A stretch of DNA of 64,000 bases from Fodinicurvata sediminis DSM 21159. GTDB taxonomy: Bacteria > Pseudomonadota > Alphaproteobacteria > Kiloniellales > DSM-21159. Both the position numbers and the translations under genes were made by a program. Positions 25,934 to 33,290 of this stretch are shown piece by piece (the first letter of the stretch is position 1; each line of letters opens with the position of its first letter). Under the pieces are notes generated by a model. It was not told the origin of the DNA. It was given only the letters and a program-made list of their open reading frames with translations, and ran no database searches. The stretch is from NCBI RefSeq assembly GCF_000420625.1, contig NZ_ATVH01000011.1, positions 496,001-560,000 on the forward strand, in the 5' to 3' direction.

Positions 25934-26334
25934 TGATGAGTTCCTTGAATGATACCGCCGCGCTGCAGTCCCTCCAGGGCCTGGCCCAGGACCGCATGGC
26001 GGCGGGAACGACCCGCCAGGCAGCCAGCCAGGCGCGTTCAACGGCCCAGCCCAATGTTTCCGGTGCGTCAAAAGACACGGCAATTCCGGACCGGGTCGCA
26101 ATCCCAGAGCAGGTCAGTGAAACGGCCCAGGACTTCGAAGCCGTCTTCATCTCCCAGATGATGGCCCCGATGTTCGAGGGGCTGGAGACCGATGGTTACT
26201 TCGGCGGCGGACAGGCCGAGGGCATGTACCGTTCGCTGATGATCGACGAGATCGGCAAGTCCGTGGCCCGCCGCGGCGGCATCGGCATCGCCGACAGCGT
26301 TGCCCGCGAAATGATGAAGATGCAGGAGGACTAG
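25933..26334 (+). CDS. flgJ: Rod-binding protein FlgJ (single-domain form)
   Basis: Rod cap/scaffold protein. The 133 residues carry only the rod-binding domain (ETAQDFEAVFISQMMAPMFE then EGMYRSLMIDEIGKSVARRG); the muramidase domain found in enterobacterial FlgJ is absent, as usual in alphaproteobacteria. Start codons at 25933 and 25936 are both possible; the first overlaps the flgI stop. FlgN follows five bases later. Confidence 0.92.
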   Translation: MMSSLNDTAALQSLQGLAQDRMAAGTTRQAASQARSTAQPNVSGASKDTAIPDRVAIPEQVSETAQDFEAVFISQMMAPMFEGLETDGYFGGGQAEGMYRSLMIDEIGKSVARRGGIGIADSVAREMMKMQED

Positions 26335-26338
26335 ACCC

Positions 26339-26854
26339 ATGCTTGCCAACACGGCCCTTGCCGCGCCTCCCCAAACCACACCATCTCAAACCACGCCGGC
26401 TTCCTCTGCCGAGGACGCTTCTGAGCCCACGACCCTGCTGCGCCTGATTGAGCTGGCGCGCGACCTGACCTCGGTCCTGGACCGGGAGATCCACCTGCTG
26501 CGCAAGCTCGAGGTCAACAGCATCAATGAGCTTTCGGAACAGAAGGCGTCATTGACCGAGGAATACCGTGGCCATGTCCGCGCGCTTCGCGAGAACCCGG
26601 GGTTCAGCGAAACCCTGGAGCCCCGCTTGCGTGACGAGCTGGCGGATGTGATCGAGCGCCTGAACGAAACGGCCCAGGCCAACGAAACCGCGCTGAAGGC
26701 CGCCATGGAAGCCCATGACCGTGTCTTCCGCGCCATTGCCAGCGCGGTCGAGGCCCAACAGCGCGAGACCAGCGGATATGCCGCCAGCGGCGCCCACAGT
26801 GGCGGCTCGGCTGGAGGTGCGCCTGTATCGCTGCGCATCAACGAAAGCCTGTGA
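26339..26854 (+). CDS. flgN: FlgN-like export chaperone
   Basis: FlgN proteins chaperone the hook-filament junction proteins FlgK and FlgL. The 171-residue product has a Thr/Pro-rich N-terminus, long amphipathic helices (about 30-145, including LTSVLDREIHLLRKLEVNSI) and a Ser/Gly-rich tail, matching the FlgN family pattern. The encoded position, before flgE-flgK-flgL, fits. Sequence conservation in this family is low, so confidence is moderate. Confidence 0.75.
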   Translation: MLANTALAAPPQTTPSQTTPASSAEDASEPTTLLRLIELARDLTSVLDREIHLLRKLEVNSINELSEQKASLTEEYRGHVRALRENPGFSETLEPRLRDELADVIERLNETAQANETALKAAMEAHDRVFRAIASAVEAQQRETSGYAASGAHSGGSAGGAPVSLRINESL

Positions 26855-26891
26855 CTTTTTCCACGGGCGACAGAACGCAAGGAAACCAGCC

Positions 26892-27428
26892 ATGACCATT
26901 CAGTTCCGCAATCCGCTTCCCGCCGACCAGTTGCCCCCCGGCGGTCTGTCCTTTCCCACCCAGCGCACCGTTGATCTGCCGTCCCGGCACGAGCAGGACA
27001 GCAAAACGACGCGCATGCCCCAGAAGGAAGCAGGGCAGCGCATCTCCCTGGCCTTCCCGCGCGGCCTGCTGGGTTATCCGGAAGAACACGACTTCTGGCT
27101 GACCCCACTGGCGGAAAGTCGCCTGCCCGGCACCTTCTGCCTGCAGAGTCAGACCAGTCGGGATCTGCGCTTCCTGGTCGTGCCGCCTGCCTCCGTCGGT
27201 GGCGCCCTGCCGGCGCACGAGATCGACTGGGCCGAACGGCGCCTGGGCATTGCGCACGGCGACCTGCGCAGCCTGCTGATCGTCACGCCGGCCCGTTCGG
27301 ACAAGGGCACGCGCTACTTCGCCAACCGGCGGGCACCACTTCTACTGGACTGGCGCCGCCGCTGCGGCTGGCAGCGCATCCTGATGGACGAGATCCTGCC
27401 GGCACGCCAGCCGGCAACAGCCGCATGA
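26892..27428 (+). CDS. fliW: FliW-like flagellar assembly factor
   Basis: FliW binds flagellin and sequesters CsrA, coupling flagellin level to translation. From ATG 26892 (preceded by AAGGAAA) the 178-residue protein has the FliW-type core FPRGLLGYPEEHDFWLTPLA, then FCLQSQTSRDLRFLVVPP and RSLLIVTP. N- and C-terminal parts diverge from the family: the N-terminus adds about 50 residues and the C-terminus is basic. It lies between flgN and flgE, and CsrA is encoded at 8573. FliW is the best match; the CsrA-binding role is inferred. Confidence 0.72.
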   Translation: MTIQFRNPLPADQLPPGGLSFPTQRTVDLPSRHEQDSKTTRMPQKEAGQRISLAFPRGLLGYPEEHDFWLTPLAESRLPGTFCLQSQTSRDLRFLVVPPASVGGALPAHEIDWAERRLGIAHGDLRSLLIVTPARSDKGTRYFANRRAPLLLDWRRRCGWQRILMDEILPARQPATAA

Positions 27429-27548
27429 ACAGCTACGGTCTCACGGCAAAAATATACTTGGGCGGCAAGAAATGCCCGGCCCTGTCCCGATGAAAAGGAC
27501 AGTGGATAAAAATCCGAATGGAAGCAACAGGTTAAGAAAACCCCTGTC

Positions 27549-27564
27549 TGGCATGAAGTTTGCT
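27549..27564 (+). promoter_or_regulatory. Sigma-54 promoter for flgE-flgK-flgL
   Basis: TGGCAT-N5-TTGCT is a near-consensus -24/-12 element, 51 bases upstream of flgE. Confidence 0.8.
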
Positions 27565-27614
27565 TACACAACCATGACAGACAGTCCCATCCACGCCTTG
27601 AGGGATAGAAAGAC

Positions 27615-28928
27615 ATGAGCGTCTATGGAGCAATGAACACAGCGGTCAGCGGCCTGGGGGCCCAGTCCTCCGCCCTGGCCAACATCTCGGACAACATCGC
27701 CAACTCGCGGACAACGGGCTACAAGCGCGTCGACACCGCCTTCTCCACTCTGGTCACCGATTCGAATCAGAACCAGCACCAGGCCGGCGGCGTCCGCGCC
27801 CGCCCCTCGTTCCGCAACGATATACAGGGCAACATGGAGCAGAGCCAAGTCAGCACCCACCTGGGCGTGACCGGCAAGGGCTACTTCTCAGTCAGTCAGC
27901 CTGAAAGCGTGGACCCCAACAGCGGTGAAGTGAACTTCAAGCCCAGCAGCTTTTACACGCGCGCAGGTGATTTCGAGGTCGACGAAAGCGGTTACCTTGT
28001 AAACTCCTCAGGATATTACCTGAATGGTTGGGATGTAGACCCGGGAACGGGTATTGCGAATACGGCAGATGTTAAACCTATCCAGATCTCACAGCTGCAG
28101 GACTCACCCGTACCAACCAGCAACATCCAATATGCGGCAAACCTACCGTCTCAGTTGGATCCAAGCACAACACTGCCTGCAAACTCCATTCAGATATACG
28201 ATTCCGTTGGCAACCAACGAAATCTCGACCTCGTCTGGAGTAAAACTGCGACCGACAATATCTGGGAGCTATCCATCAATTCTCCCGATGGCACTCCTGC
28301 TAGTTATGGTCCCGTCGAGTTTGAGTTCGACAACGGACGGATTGCCGCAAATGGCATAGATACAAGTGCAGACCCAAACATAACACCGCCAGCTTCACAG
28401 GCAGGTGGAGATCCAGCTGAGATAACGCTACAGGGACTTGATTTTGGAGCAGGTATTGATGCCCAGGATATCACCATTAACCTGGGGAATTTTGAACGAG
28501 CTAACGGCACGACCCAGTATACAGGCACGGAACTCCAACTGAACTCTCTGGATCAGAATGGCGTGCCGCCTGGGGCTTTCAAGGATCTCTTTATCGATGA
28601 CGCGGGCTATGTGAACCTGAACTATGACAACGGTCAGACGAAGACCTATTTCCAGGTGCCGCTGACCCAGTTCAACAATCCGAATGGCCTGACTCGTTTG
28701 GACGGAAATGCTTTCCAGCAGAGTCCTGATTCCGGTGTGCCGCGTCTGAACCCCCCAGGTCTTGGCAGCAATGGTACGATCTCGTCCCAGACTCTCGAGG
28801 CCTCCAACGTGGACATCAGTGACGAGTTCACCAAGATGATCACGGCGCAGCGGACCTATTCCGCAAACTCCAAGATCATCACGACGGCCGATGAGATGCT
28901 GGCCGAGGTCATCAACATCAAACGCTAA
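27615..28928 (+). CDS. flgE: Flagellar hook protein FlgE
   Basis: Builds the hook. The 437 residues have the N-terminal axial motif (SVYGAMNTAVSGLGAQSSAL, then SDNIANSRTTGYKRVDTAF) and C-terminal TLEASNVDISDEFTKMITAQ. Codons in the middle (about 28010-28560, residues 130-315) are visibly more AT-rich than the ends, which is where surface-exposed hook domains lie. It is preceded by a sigma-54 promoter and followed 59 bases later by flgK. Confidence 0.95.
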   Translation: MSVYGAMNTAVSGLGAQSSALANISDNIANSRTTGYKRVDTAFSTLVTDSNQNQHQAGGVRARPSFRNDIQGNMEQSQVSTHLGVTGKGYFSVSQPESVDPNSGEVNFKPSSFYTRAGDFEVDESGYLVNSSGYYLNGWDVDPGTGIANTADVKPIQISQLQDSPVPTSNIQYAANLPSQLDPSTTLPANSIQIYDSVGNQRNLDLVWSKTATDNIWELSINSPDGTPASYGPVEFEFDNGRIAANGIDTSADPNITPPASQAGGDPAEITLQGLDFGAGIDAQDITINLGNFERANGTTQYTGTELQLNSLDQNGVPPGAFKDLFIDDAGYVNLNYDNGQTKTYFQVPLTQFNNPNGLTRLDGNAFQQSPDSGVPRLNPPGLGSNGTISSQTLEASNVDISDEFTKMITAQRTYSANSKIITTADEMLAEVINIKR

Positions 28929-28987
28929 CTTCTAGCGGTTATTTCTTAACCCTTTTGCCGTAAACTGAACAGGAAAGGAGGTCCGAC

Positions 28988-30304
28988 ATGTCGTTGAACG
29001 TGGCATTGAACAACGCCTTTGCCGGCCTCCGCCTGTCCCAGGCCGGCACAGAGGTCGCCTCTTCCAACATTGCCAATGCCCAGGACCCGAGCTACTCGCG
29101 CAAGGTCTTGCAGCATTCCAGCCACTCGGGCGTTGGCCTGTCGGGCCCCTATCTGGAGGGCGTGGAACGCCGGGTCGCCGACCGAATTGCCCAGGATGTG
29201 CGCGGACTGACGTCACAAGCAGCAGGCAACGAAACCCGCGCGGAAACGGCGGAGCGGCTCGGCGAAATGCTGAACATCGATGCCGACACGCCGCGCCTGC
29301 AGCAGCTCTTTAGCGACTTCGAAACCGCCCTGCGCGACTTCGAGGCCACGCCGGAAAGCAACACCATGGCCTCTCGGGTTATCAATACAGCCGATGCCCT
29401 AGCCAAGGAAGTCAACCATCTCTACGCCGAAACCGAAAGCTTGGAGCAGGAAATACGCAGCCAGGTTGACAAGTCGGTGGAGCAACTGAACGAAAAGCTG
29501 CTCGAGATTGAGAAACTGAACAAGGAAATCGCAGGCAACAAGGCTCTGGGCGAAACGGTCGGTAATCTCGAGGATCGCCGCGATGCGGCCATCAAGGAGG
29601 TTTCGGAACTGGTGGACACCCGCGTCCTGATGGACGACCAGGGCCGTGCCCAGGTTTATACCTCCAGCGGCACGCAGCTGGTCGGAATTTCAGCGCAGCA
29701 GTTCTCCTGGGATGGCGACGATATCATCAAGGAAAGTGACGGCAACACTGTCACCAATGCCTTCAAGGACGGTGAGATCGGAGCACGTCTGCGGATGCTG
29801 GATGACACTCTTGTGGGCAGCAACGACCCGGCAGCTGGCACGATTCAGAAGCTCAAGGATCAGTTGAACGACTTCGCCGTGGATATACGAACTACAGTGA
29901 ATGATGCCTATGGAGGAGCCGGAGATATATTCTTCCAGACTCCTGCCGCACCTGGCGCCGGTACGTTGCAGGTCAAACCAGCGATTCTGAATGGCACGGA
30001 AGCCCTTCAGAACGATGCCGGGGGCACGGTCTCCCAAGCCCTGATTGATGACAATATTGGCGGACAGCTCAGCGGCATCATAGAAAACACCGCGGGCTTC
30101 AAGGCGGAAAGCAAACACAACCTGGAAAACGCAACCGCCTCGCGCGACGCCATGGAGGCGAAGTTCCGCGGAAAGGTCGGGGTCGACGTGGACCAGGAAA
30201 TGGCTGACTTGATTGCACTACAGAACGCCTATGCCGCCAATGCGCGGGTGATGCAGACGGTCAATGACATGATGAACACACTGATGGGCGCAGTCGGACG
30301 ATGA
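28988..30304 (+). CDS. flgK: Hook-filament junction protein FlgK
   Basis: First hook-associated protein between hook and filament. The 438 residues start SLNVALNNAFAGLRLSQAGT and SSNIANAQDPSYSRKVL, have a long coiled-coil segment (about 130-200), and end with the axial helix LIALQNAYAANARVMQTVND. It is shorter than enterobacterial FlgK (about 550), as in other alphaproteobacteria. AGGAAAGGAGG precedes the ATG. Its stop overlaps the flgL start (ATGA). Confidence 0.92.
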   Translation: MSLNVALNNAFAGLRLSQAGTEVASSNIANAQDPSYSRKVLQHSSHSGVGLSGPYLEGVERRVADRIAQDVRGLTSQAAGNETRAETAERLGEMLNIDADTPRLQQLFSDFETALRDFEATPESNTMASRVINTADALAKEVNHLYAETESLEQEIRSQVDKSVEQLNEKLLEIEKLNKEIAGNKALGETVGNLEDRRDAAIKEVSELVDTRVLMDDQGRAQVYTSSGTQLVGISAQQFSWDGDDIIKESDGNTVTNAFKDGEIGARLRMLDDTLVGSNDPAAGTIQKLKDQLNDFAVDIRTTVNDAYGGAGDIFFQTPAAPGAGTLQVKPAILNGTEALQNDAGGTVSQALIDDNIGGQLSGIIENTAGFKAESKHNLENATASRDAMEAKFRGKVGVDVDQEMADLIALQNAYAANARVMQTVNDMMNTLMGAVGR

Positions 30305-31257
30305 CGACGATCAACAGCACCTACGGACGCTTCCTGGACGTTACGCGCCAGACCCAATCCCTGAACACCCAGCTCTACAGCCTTCAGGAACAGCTGGCGA
30401 GCGGCAAGAAACCGGGCGGTCTAGCCGGCGTCGCACGCGACGCCGGGCAGCTTCTGAAAGGCAAGGAGGTGACCCAGCGCACCGAGTCCTATATGCGCAG
30501 CCTCAACGCCGTGGACCGGCGCACGGAGCTCTATGCCAACTCCTTGAACTCCCTGTCCAAAACCGCCGCCGATGCGCGTGAAACCTTGATTCGGCTCGAA
30601 GACCAGGACAAGGTGACCGAGGATATGCTTCTGGGAGAACTGGACGGCTGGCTTACCGACATAGAGGCCGCCCTCTCCGTCAAGGATGGCGACCGCTATC
30701 TCTTTTCGGGATCAATCACTGATGAAGCGCCAACAGTTTCACTCGTAGATATTGATGAAACGACAATCACAATAGACCCAAACGATCCTCCGGTCACAAA
30801 AGGCAACCAGACTGCAAGCGACTACATCAATAAAACCGGAAACATTGATGATACAAATGTCTGGAACAGAGACAGCATCCATATCGATGATAGCGAACAG
30901 ATGGAATATGGAGTGAGTGCAGCTGAGCCTGCCATCCAGGACTTCATTAACTCTCTGATTTATGCCAAGCAGGATCCAAAGAACAATTTACAAGAAGCAC
31001 GGACATTGCTGGAACGCGCCGCGACCGGCTTGGGCGAACTGGAAGCAAAGAATGGCTTCAACCAGGCCCGCGCTGCGGCAAAAAGGGAGCACCACAGTGG
31101 CACCCTGGACTTCCTGGAAAAGACCGCTGGCAAGATCGAGGACGTGGACCTGGCCGAGGTCTCGACCAAGCTGTCGATGACCCAAACCGTCCTGCAAGCC
31201 AGCTACCAAAGCACCGCCCGCCTGCTCCAGACCTCTCTAGCCAACTACCTGCGATAG
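30301..31257 (+). CDS. flgL: Hook-filament junction protein FlgL
   Basis: Flagellin-like adaptor joining hook and filament. The 318 residues have flagellin-type N- and C-terminal helices (LNTQLYSLQEQLASGKKPGG and LSMTQTVLQASYQSTARLLQ then TSLANYLR). The central third (30715-31015) is AT-rich compared with the ends, consistent with an exchanged surface domain. It is coupled to flgK by ATGA and is the last gene of the run; a palindromic repeat follows. Confidence 0.88.
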   Translation: MTTINSTYGRFLDVTRQTQSLNTQLYSLQEQLASGKKPGGLAGVARDAGQLLKGKEVTQRTESYMRSLNAVDRRTELYANSLNSLSKTAADARETLIRLEDQDKVTEDMLLGELDGWLTDIEAALSVKDGDRYLFSGSITDEAPTVSLVDIDETTITIDPNDPPVTKGNQTASDYINKTGNIDDTNVWNRDSIHIDDSEQMEYGVSAAEPAIQDFINSLIYAKQDPKNNLQEARTLLERAATGLGELEAKNGFNQARAAAKREHHSGTLDFLEKTAGKIEDVDLAEVSTKLSMTQTVLQASYQSTARLLQTSLANYLR

Positions 31258-31317
31258 GTTTGGAGGCGCAAGCGGCCCAGGCCGCAATTGTGAGCAAAGG
31301 TCACCGCCCCAGGAATC

Positions 31318-31387
31318 TCCTCATGGTGTGAGGCGGCCCCGCAGGGACCCTCGAACCACCTCACCGCAGTGGCGGCCTGGCCTGGGG
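31318..31387. repeat. Palindromic intergenic repeat, single copy
   Basis: Contains CCTCATGGTG...GAGGCGGC, CCTCGAACCA and GGCCTGGCCTGGGG in the same order as the reverse complement of the 23.2-23.5 kb units. It sits between convergent flgL and the DUF1217 gene, where a terminator would be expected; no T-run terminator is seen. Confidence 0.65.
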
Positions 31388-31394
31388 ACACATC

Positions 31395-32294
31395 CTAAAC
31401 CAGGAAGCCGCCTCCTCCGCCAAGGCCGCCGCCTCCCCCTCCGGAAAGGCCGTTTAGAAGGTTGGTTTGCCAGGCGCCGTTACCGCCGCCGCCGCCAAGG
31501 CCAGCCATACCGCCCATGCCCTGTTGGCCGCCACGTGTGTCGTTCATCAGGAAACGCTGAACAAACTTGTCCACATACTGCGGATCCTTCAAGTCGCTCA
31601 GGTCCATGCGCGAGGTGACGGCACGGGCCTGGGCCTCCACAGACTGCACGGCAATCTCGCGCGGCAGGCCCAGGGCCGTCGTCACGACGCGGCGCAGGAG
31701 CGGATCGCCCAAGATGTTATAGGGATTGGTCAGATCCTTCTTGCTGTCCTTGACGATTCGCTCGAAGGCCATGGCGTCGGGAATTGCCGGGTTGGTCTCG
31801 GCAAGTTTTTCCTCGTAGCGCTGCTGAACATAGGATTCCGTGAACTTAGTCTTGAATTCCTCGTTACGAACAGCTTCCAGGCCTAGCTCCGCAAAACGGA
31901 ACATCTCGGCGCCTTCCTTGTAGCGCTTGTCCTGCAGGCGGTTGACCAGGGCGTCCTGCTTGGAGGGGTCTTCCAGAAAGCCCTTGCGAATCAGAGCATC
32001 ATTGCCGATCTGATCCGCCATCCCCAGGCCACGCAGCAGGAATTCCATGGACCGCCGGTTGTTGAGCAGGTCTTCTGGCGTTTCCGCATTCTCCAGGGCC
32101 TTGTTGAACTCGGCAATGTCGCGCTTCACCATGGGGTCCTGACGGACCATCTCCATCTGGCGGTCCTTCATGCTCTGGGCCGTCCGGTACTGGGTGATGG
32201 GATCACCTCCCCCCAGCGCCATGCTGCCGCCGACACCGGAAAACCCGCCGGTCTGCACACCGAACAGTGCACCCACCGCTTGCCAGTTGTTCAT
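31395..32294 (-). CDS. DUF1217-family flagellar-locus protein
   Basis: A 299-residue protein. The central helical region (ITQYRTAQSMKDRQMEMVRQ, then FLLRGLGMADQIGNDALIRK and FERIVKDSKKDLTNPYNILG) is the DUF1217 pattern, a family found in alphaproteobacterial flagellar gene clusters without established function. The C-terminus is a flexible Gly-rich tail (glycine runs in the last 45 residues) ending in GGFLV. It lies five bases after flaF. An export or filament-related role is guesswork. Confidence 0.8.
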   Translation of the reverse strand: MNNWQAVGALFGVQTGGFSGVGGSMALGGGDPITQYRTAQSMKDRQMEMVRQDPMVKRDIAEFNKALENAETPEDLLNNRRSMEFLLRGLGMADQIGNDALIRKGFLEDPSKQDALVNRLQDKRYKEGAEMFRFAELGLEAVRNEEFKTKFTESYVQQRYEEKLAETNPAIPDAMAFERIVKDSKKDLTNPYNILGDPLLRRVVTTALGLPREIAVQSVEAQARAVTSRMDLSDLKDPQYVDKFVQRFLMNDTRGGQQGMGGMAGLGGGGGNGAWQTNLLNGLSGGGGGGLGGGGGFLV

Positions 32295-32298
32295 GACT

Positions 32299-32658
32299 TC
32301 AGCCTCCTTGCAGGCCTTCCATGATGGCTTCGTTCACGTTGATGTGAAAATCGAAGTCGATGGACTCGTCGTTGGCCACGTTCGCATTCTGAAGCACCAC
32401 CGCCCCGATGTTCGTCAACTGCTGGCGCAGCTCGGCCGGCAGGGCGTTCCCCGGAGCGGACAGGTCCTCGATAAAGGCCGTCCACAGTTGCTTCTGCATG
32501 GCCAGACCACGTTCCGCCTCGGCGGCCTCACCCGTATCGCGCGCCTGGCGCAGGGTGGCTGTGACGCGCTCCAGTGCCTGGAACTCACGCGCGCGCATTT
32601 CCGTACCGTCTGTCATGTCAGCCTGCTCCACGGCCAAGGCTTGAGTGTTCTGCATCAT
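32299..32658 (-). CDS. flaF: Flagellin synthesis regulator FlaF (copy 1)
   Basis: FlaF acts with FlbT on flagellin synthesis in Caulobacter: FlaF activates or assists, FlbT represses. The 119 residues match the family (MRAREFQALERVTATLRQAR, then MQKQLWTAFIEDLSAPGNAL and LQNANVANDESIDFDFHINV). Its ATG overlaps the flbT stop (ATGA), so the two are coupled. A second, diverged FlaF lies at 37978. Confidence 0.88.
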   Translation of the reverse strand: MMQNTQALAVEQADMTDGTEMRAREFQALERVTATLRQARDTGEAAEAERGLAMQKQLWTAFIEDLSAPGNALPAELRQQLTNIGAVVLQNANVANDESIDFDFHINVNEAIMEGLQGG

Positions 32659-33125
32659 GGTGTCATCTCCACTTCATCGTATCTGTCAGTCTCGACCTCT
32701 TCACAGACATCGAGTTCCGTGGAGACCCTTGCATCTGCCATGCCAAGCAGGGCCGATTCATACTCCAGAAGCTGCCGCGTCATCTGTAGCCCCTGAAAAA
32801 AATCCGCCTGCCAAATCAAGGCCTGTATGGCATCCAGCACTTCATGAACGGCCGACAGGGTGGAGGCCTCTCGAAACTCGGCAATGCGCGTTTCGGCCTG
32901 ATCCACATAGGCCGGGCGATCCTCGTCCTCGGCCATATAGGCATTCTGTATGGCGAAATAGATATGGGCTGCCGGCGTCGTGACCTCGTCGGGGCGCATG
33001 ATCTGCCGATCGTGCATGACGGCGGACTTGGTCTTGAGGACAATCTTGGAAGCGCGCTCGAACCGCAGCAGCGCTCCGTTAACGACAAGATGCTCGCCCT
33101 TCTTGAGCTTCAGAATAAGCCCCAT
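32655..33125 (-). CDS. flbT: Flagellin mRNA regulator FlbT
   Basis: FlbT binds the 5' leader of flagellin mRNA in Caulobacter and promotes its decay. From ATG 33125 it has 156 residues, beginning MGLILKLKKGEHLVVNGALL with the family segments MHDRQIMRPDEVTTPAAHIY and LIWQADFFQGLQMTRQLLEY. The C-terminus is acidic. TTG 33128 is adjacent but ATG after GGAGG is better. The leader contains a perfect hairpin at 33150-33166. Confidence 0.92.
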   Translation of the reverse strand: MGLILKLKKGEHLVVNGALLRFERASKIVLKTKSAVMHDRQIMRPDEVTTPAAHIYFAIQNAYMAEDEDRPAYVDQAETRIAEFREASTLSAVHEVLDAIQALIWQADFFQGLQMTRQLLEYESALLGMADARVSTELDVCEEVETDRYDEVEMTP

Positions 33126-33149
33126 CAAAACCTCCAGTTCTGTGAGTCC

Positions 33150-33166
33150 TTCCCCATTTTGGGGAA
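33150..33166 (-). other. Hairpin in the flbT leader
   Basis: TTCCCC-ATTTT-GGGGAA forms a six-base stem with a five-base loop, 24 bases upstream of the flbT ATG. It may mark the leader for post-transcriptional control; it could also be residual termination signal. Confidence 0.4.
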
Positions 33167-33290
33167 TTCCGATGGATGATGGATCTTATTCTGGTGCAAA
33201 GAGGTTAAGAAAACCTTGCCTGTTGAAGGCCCGCTCCTGTTCCGGCACAGTTCCTCATACAAGGCAAAGACTCCAGTGCCAAACAAGCTT

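Noticed and set aside
24533-26101. Long frames antisense to, and in another frame of, flgI (including a 536-codon plus-strand frame 24724-26334)
   Set aside because: The true flgI and flgJ are recognised in this DNA; only the last 133 codons of the long plus-strand frame are real, as flgJ.
31395-31530. Gly-codon-rich stretch as a DNA repeat
   Set aside because: It is the Gly-rich tail of the DUF1217 protein; codons vary, so it is protein low complexity.
33241-33290. TTTGGCAC...TTTGC upstream of flbT as a sigma-54 promoter
   Set aside because: The GG-to-GC distance is three bases too long.
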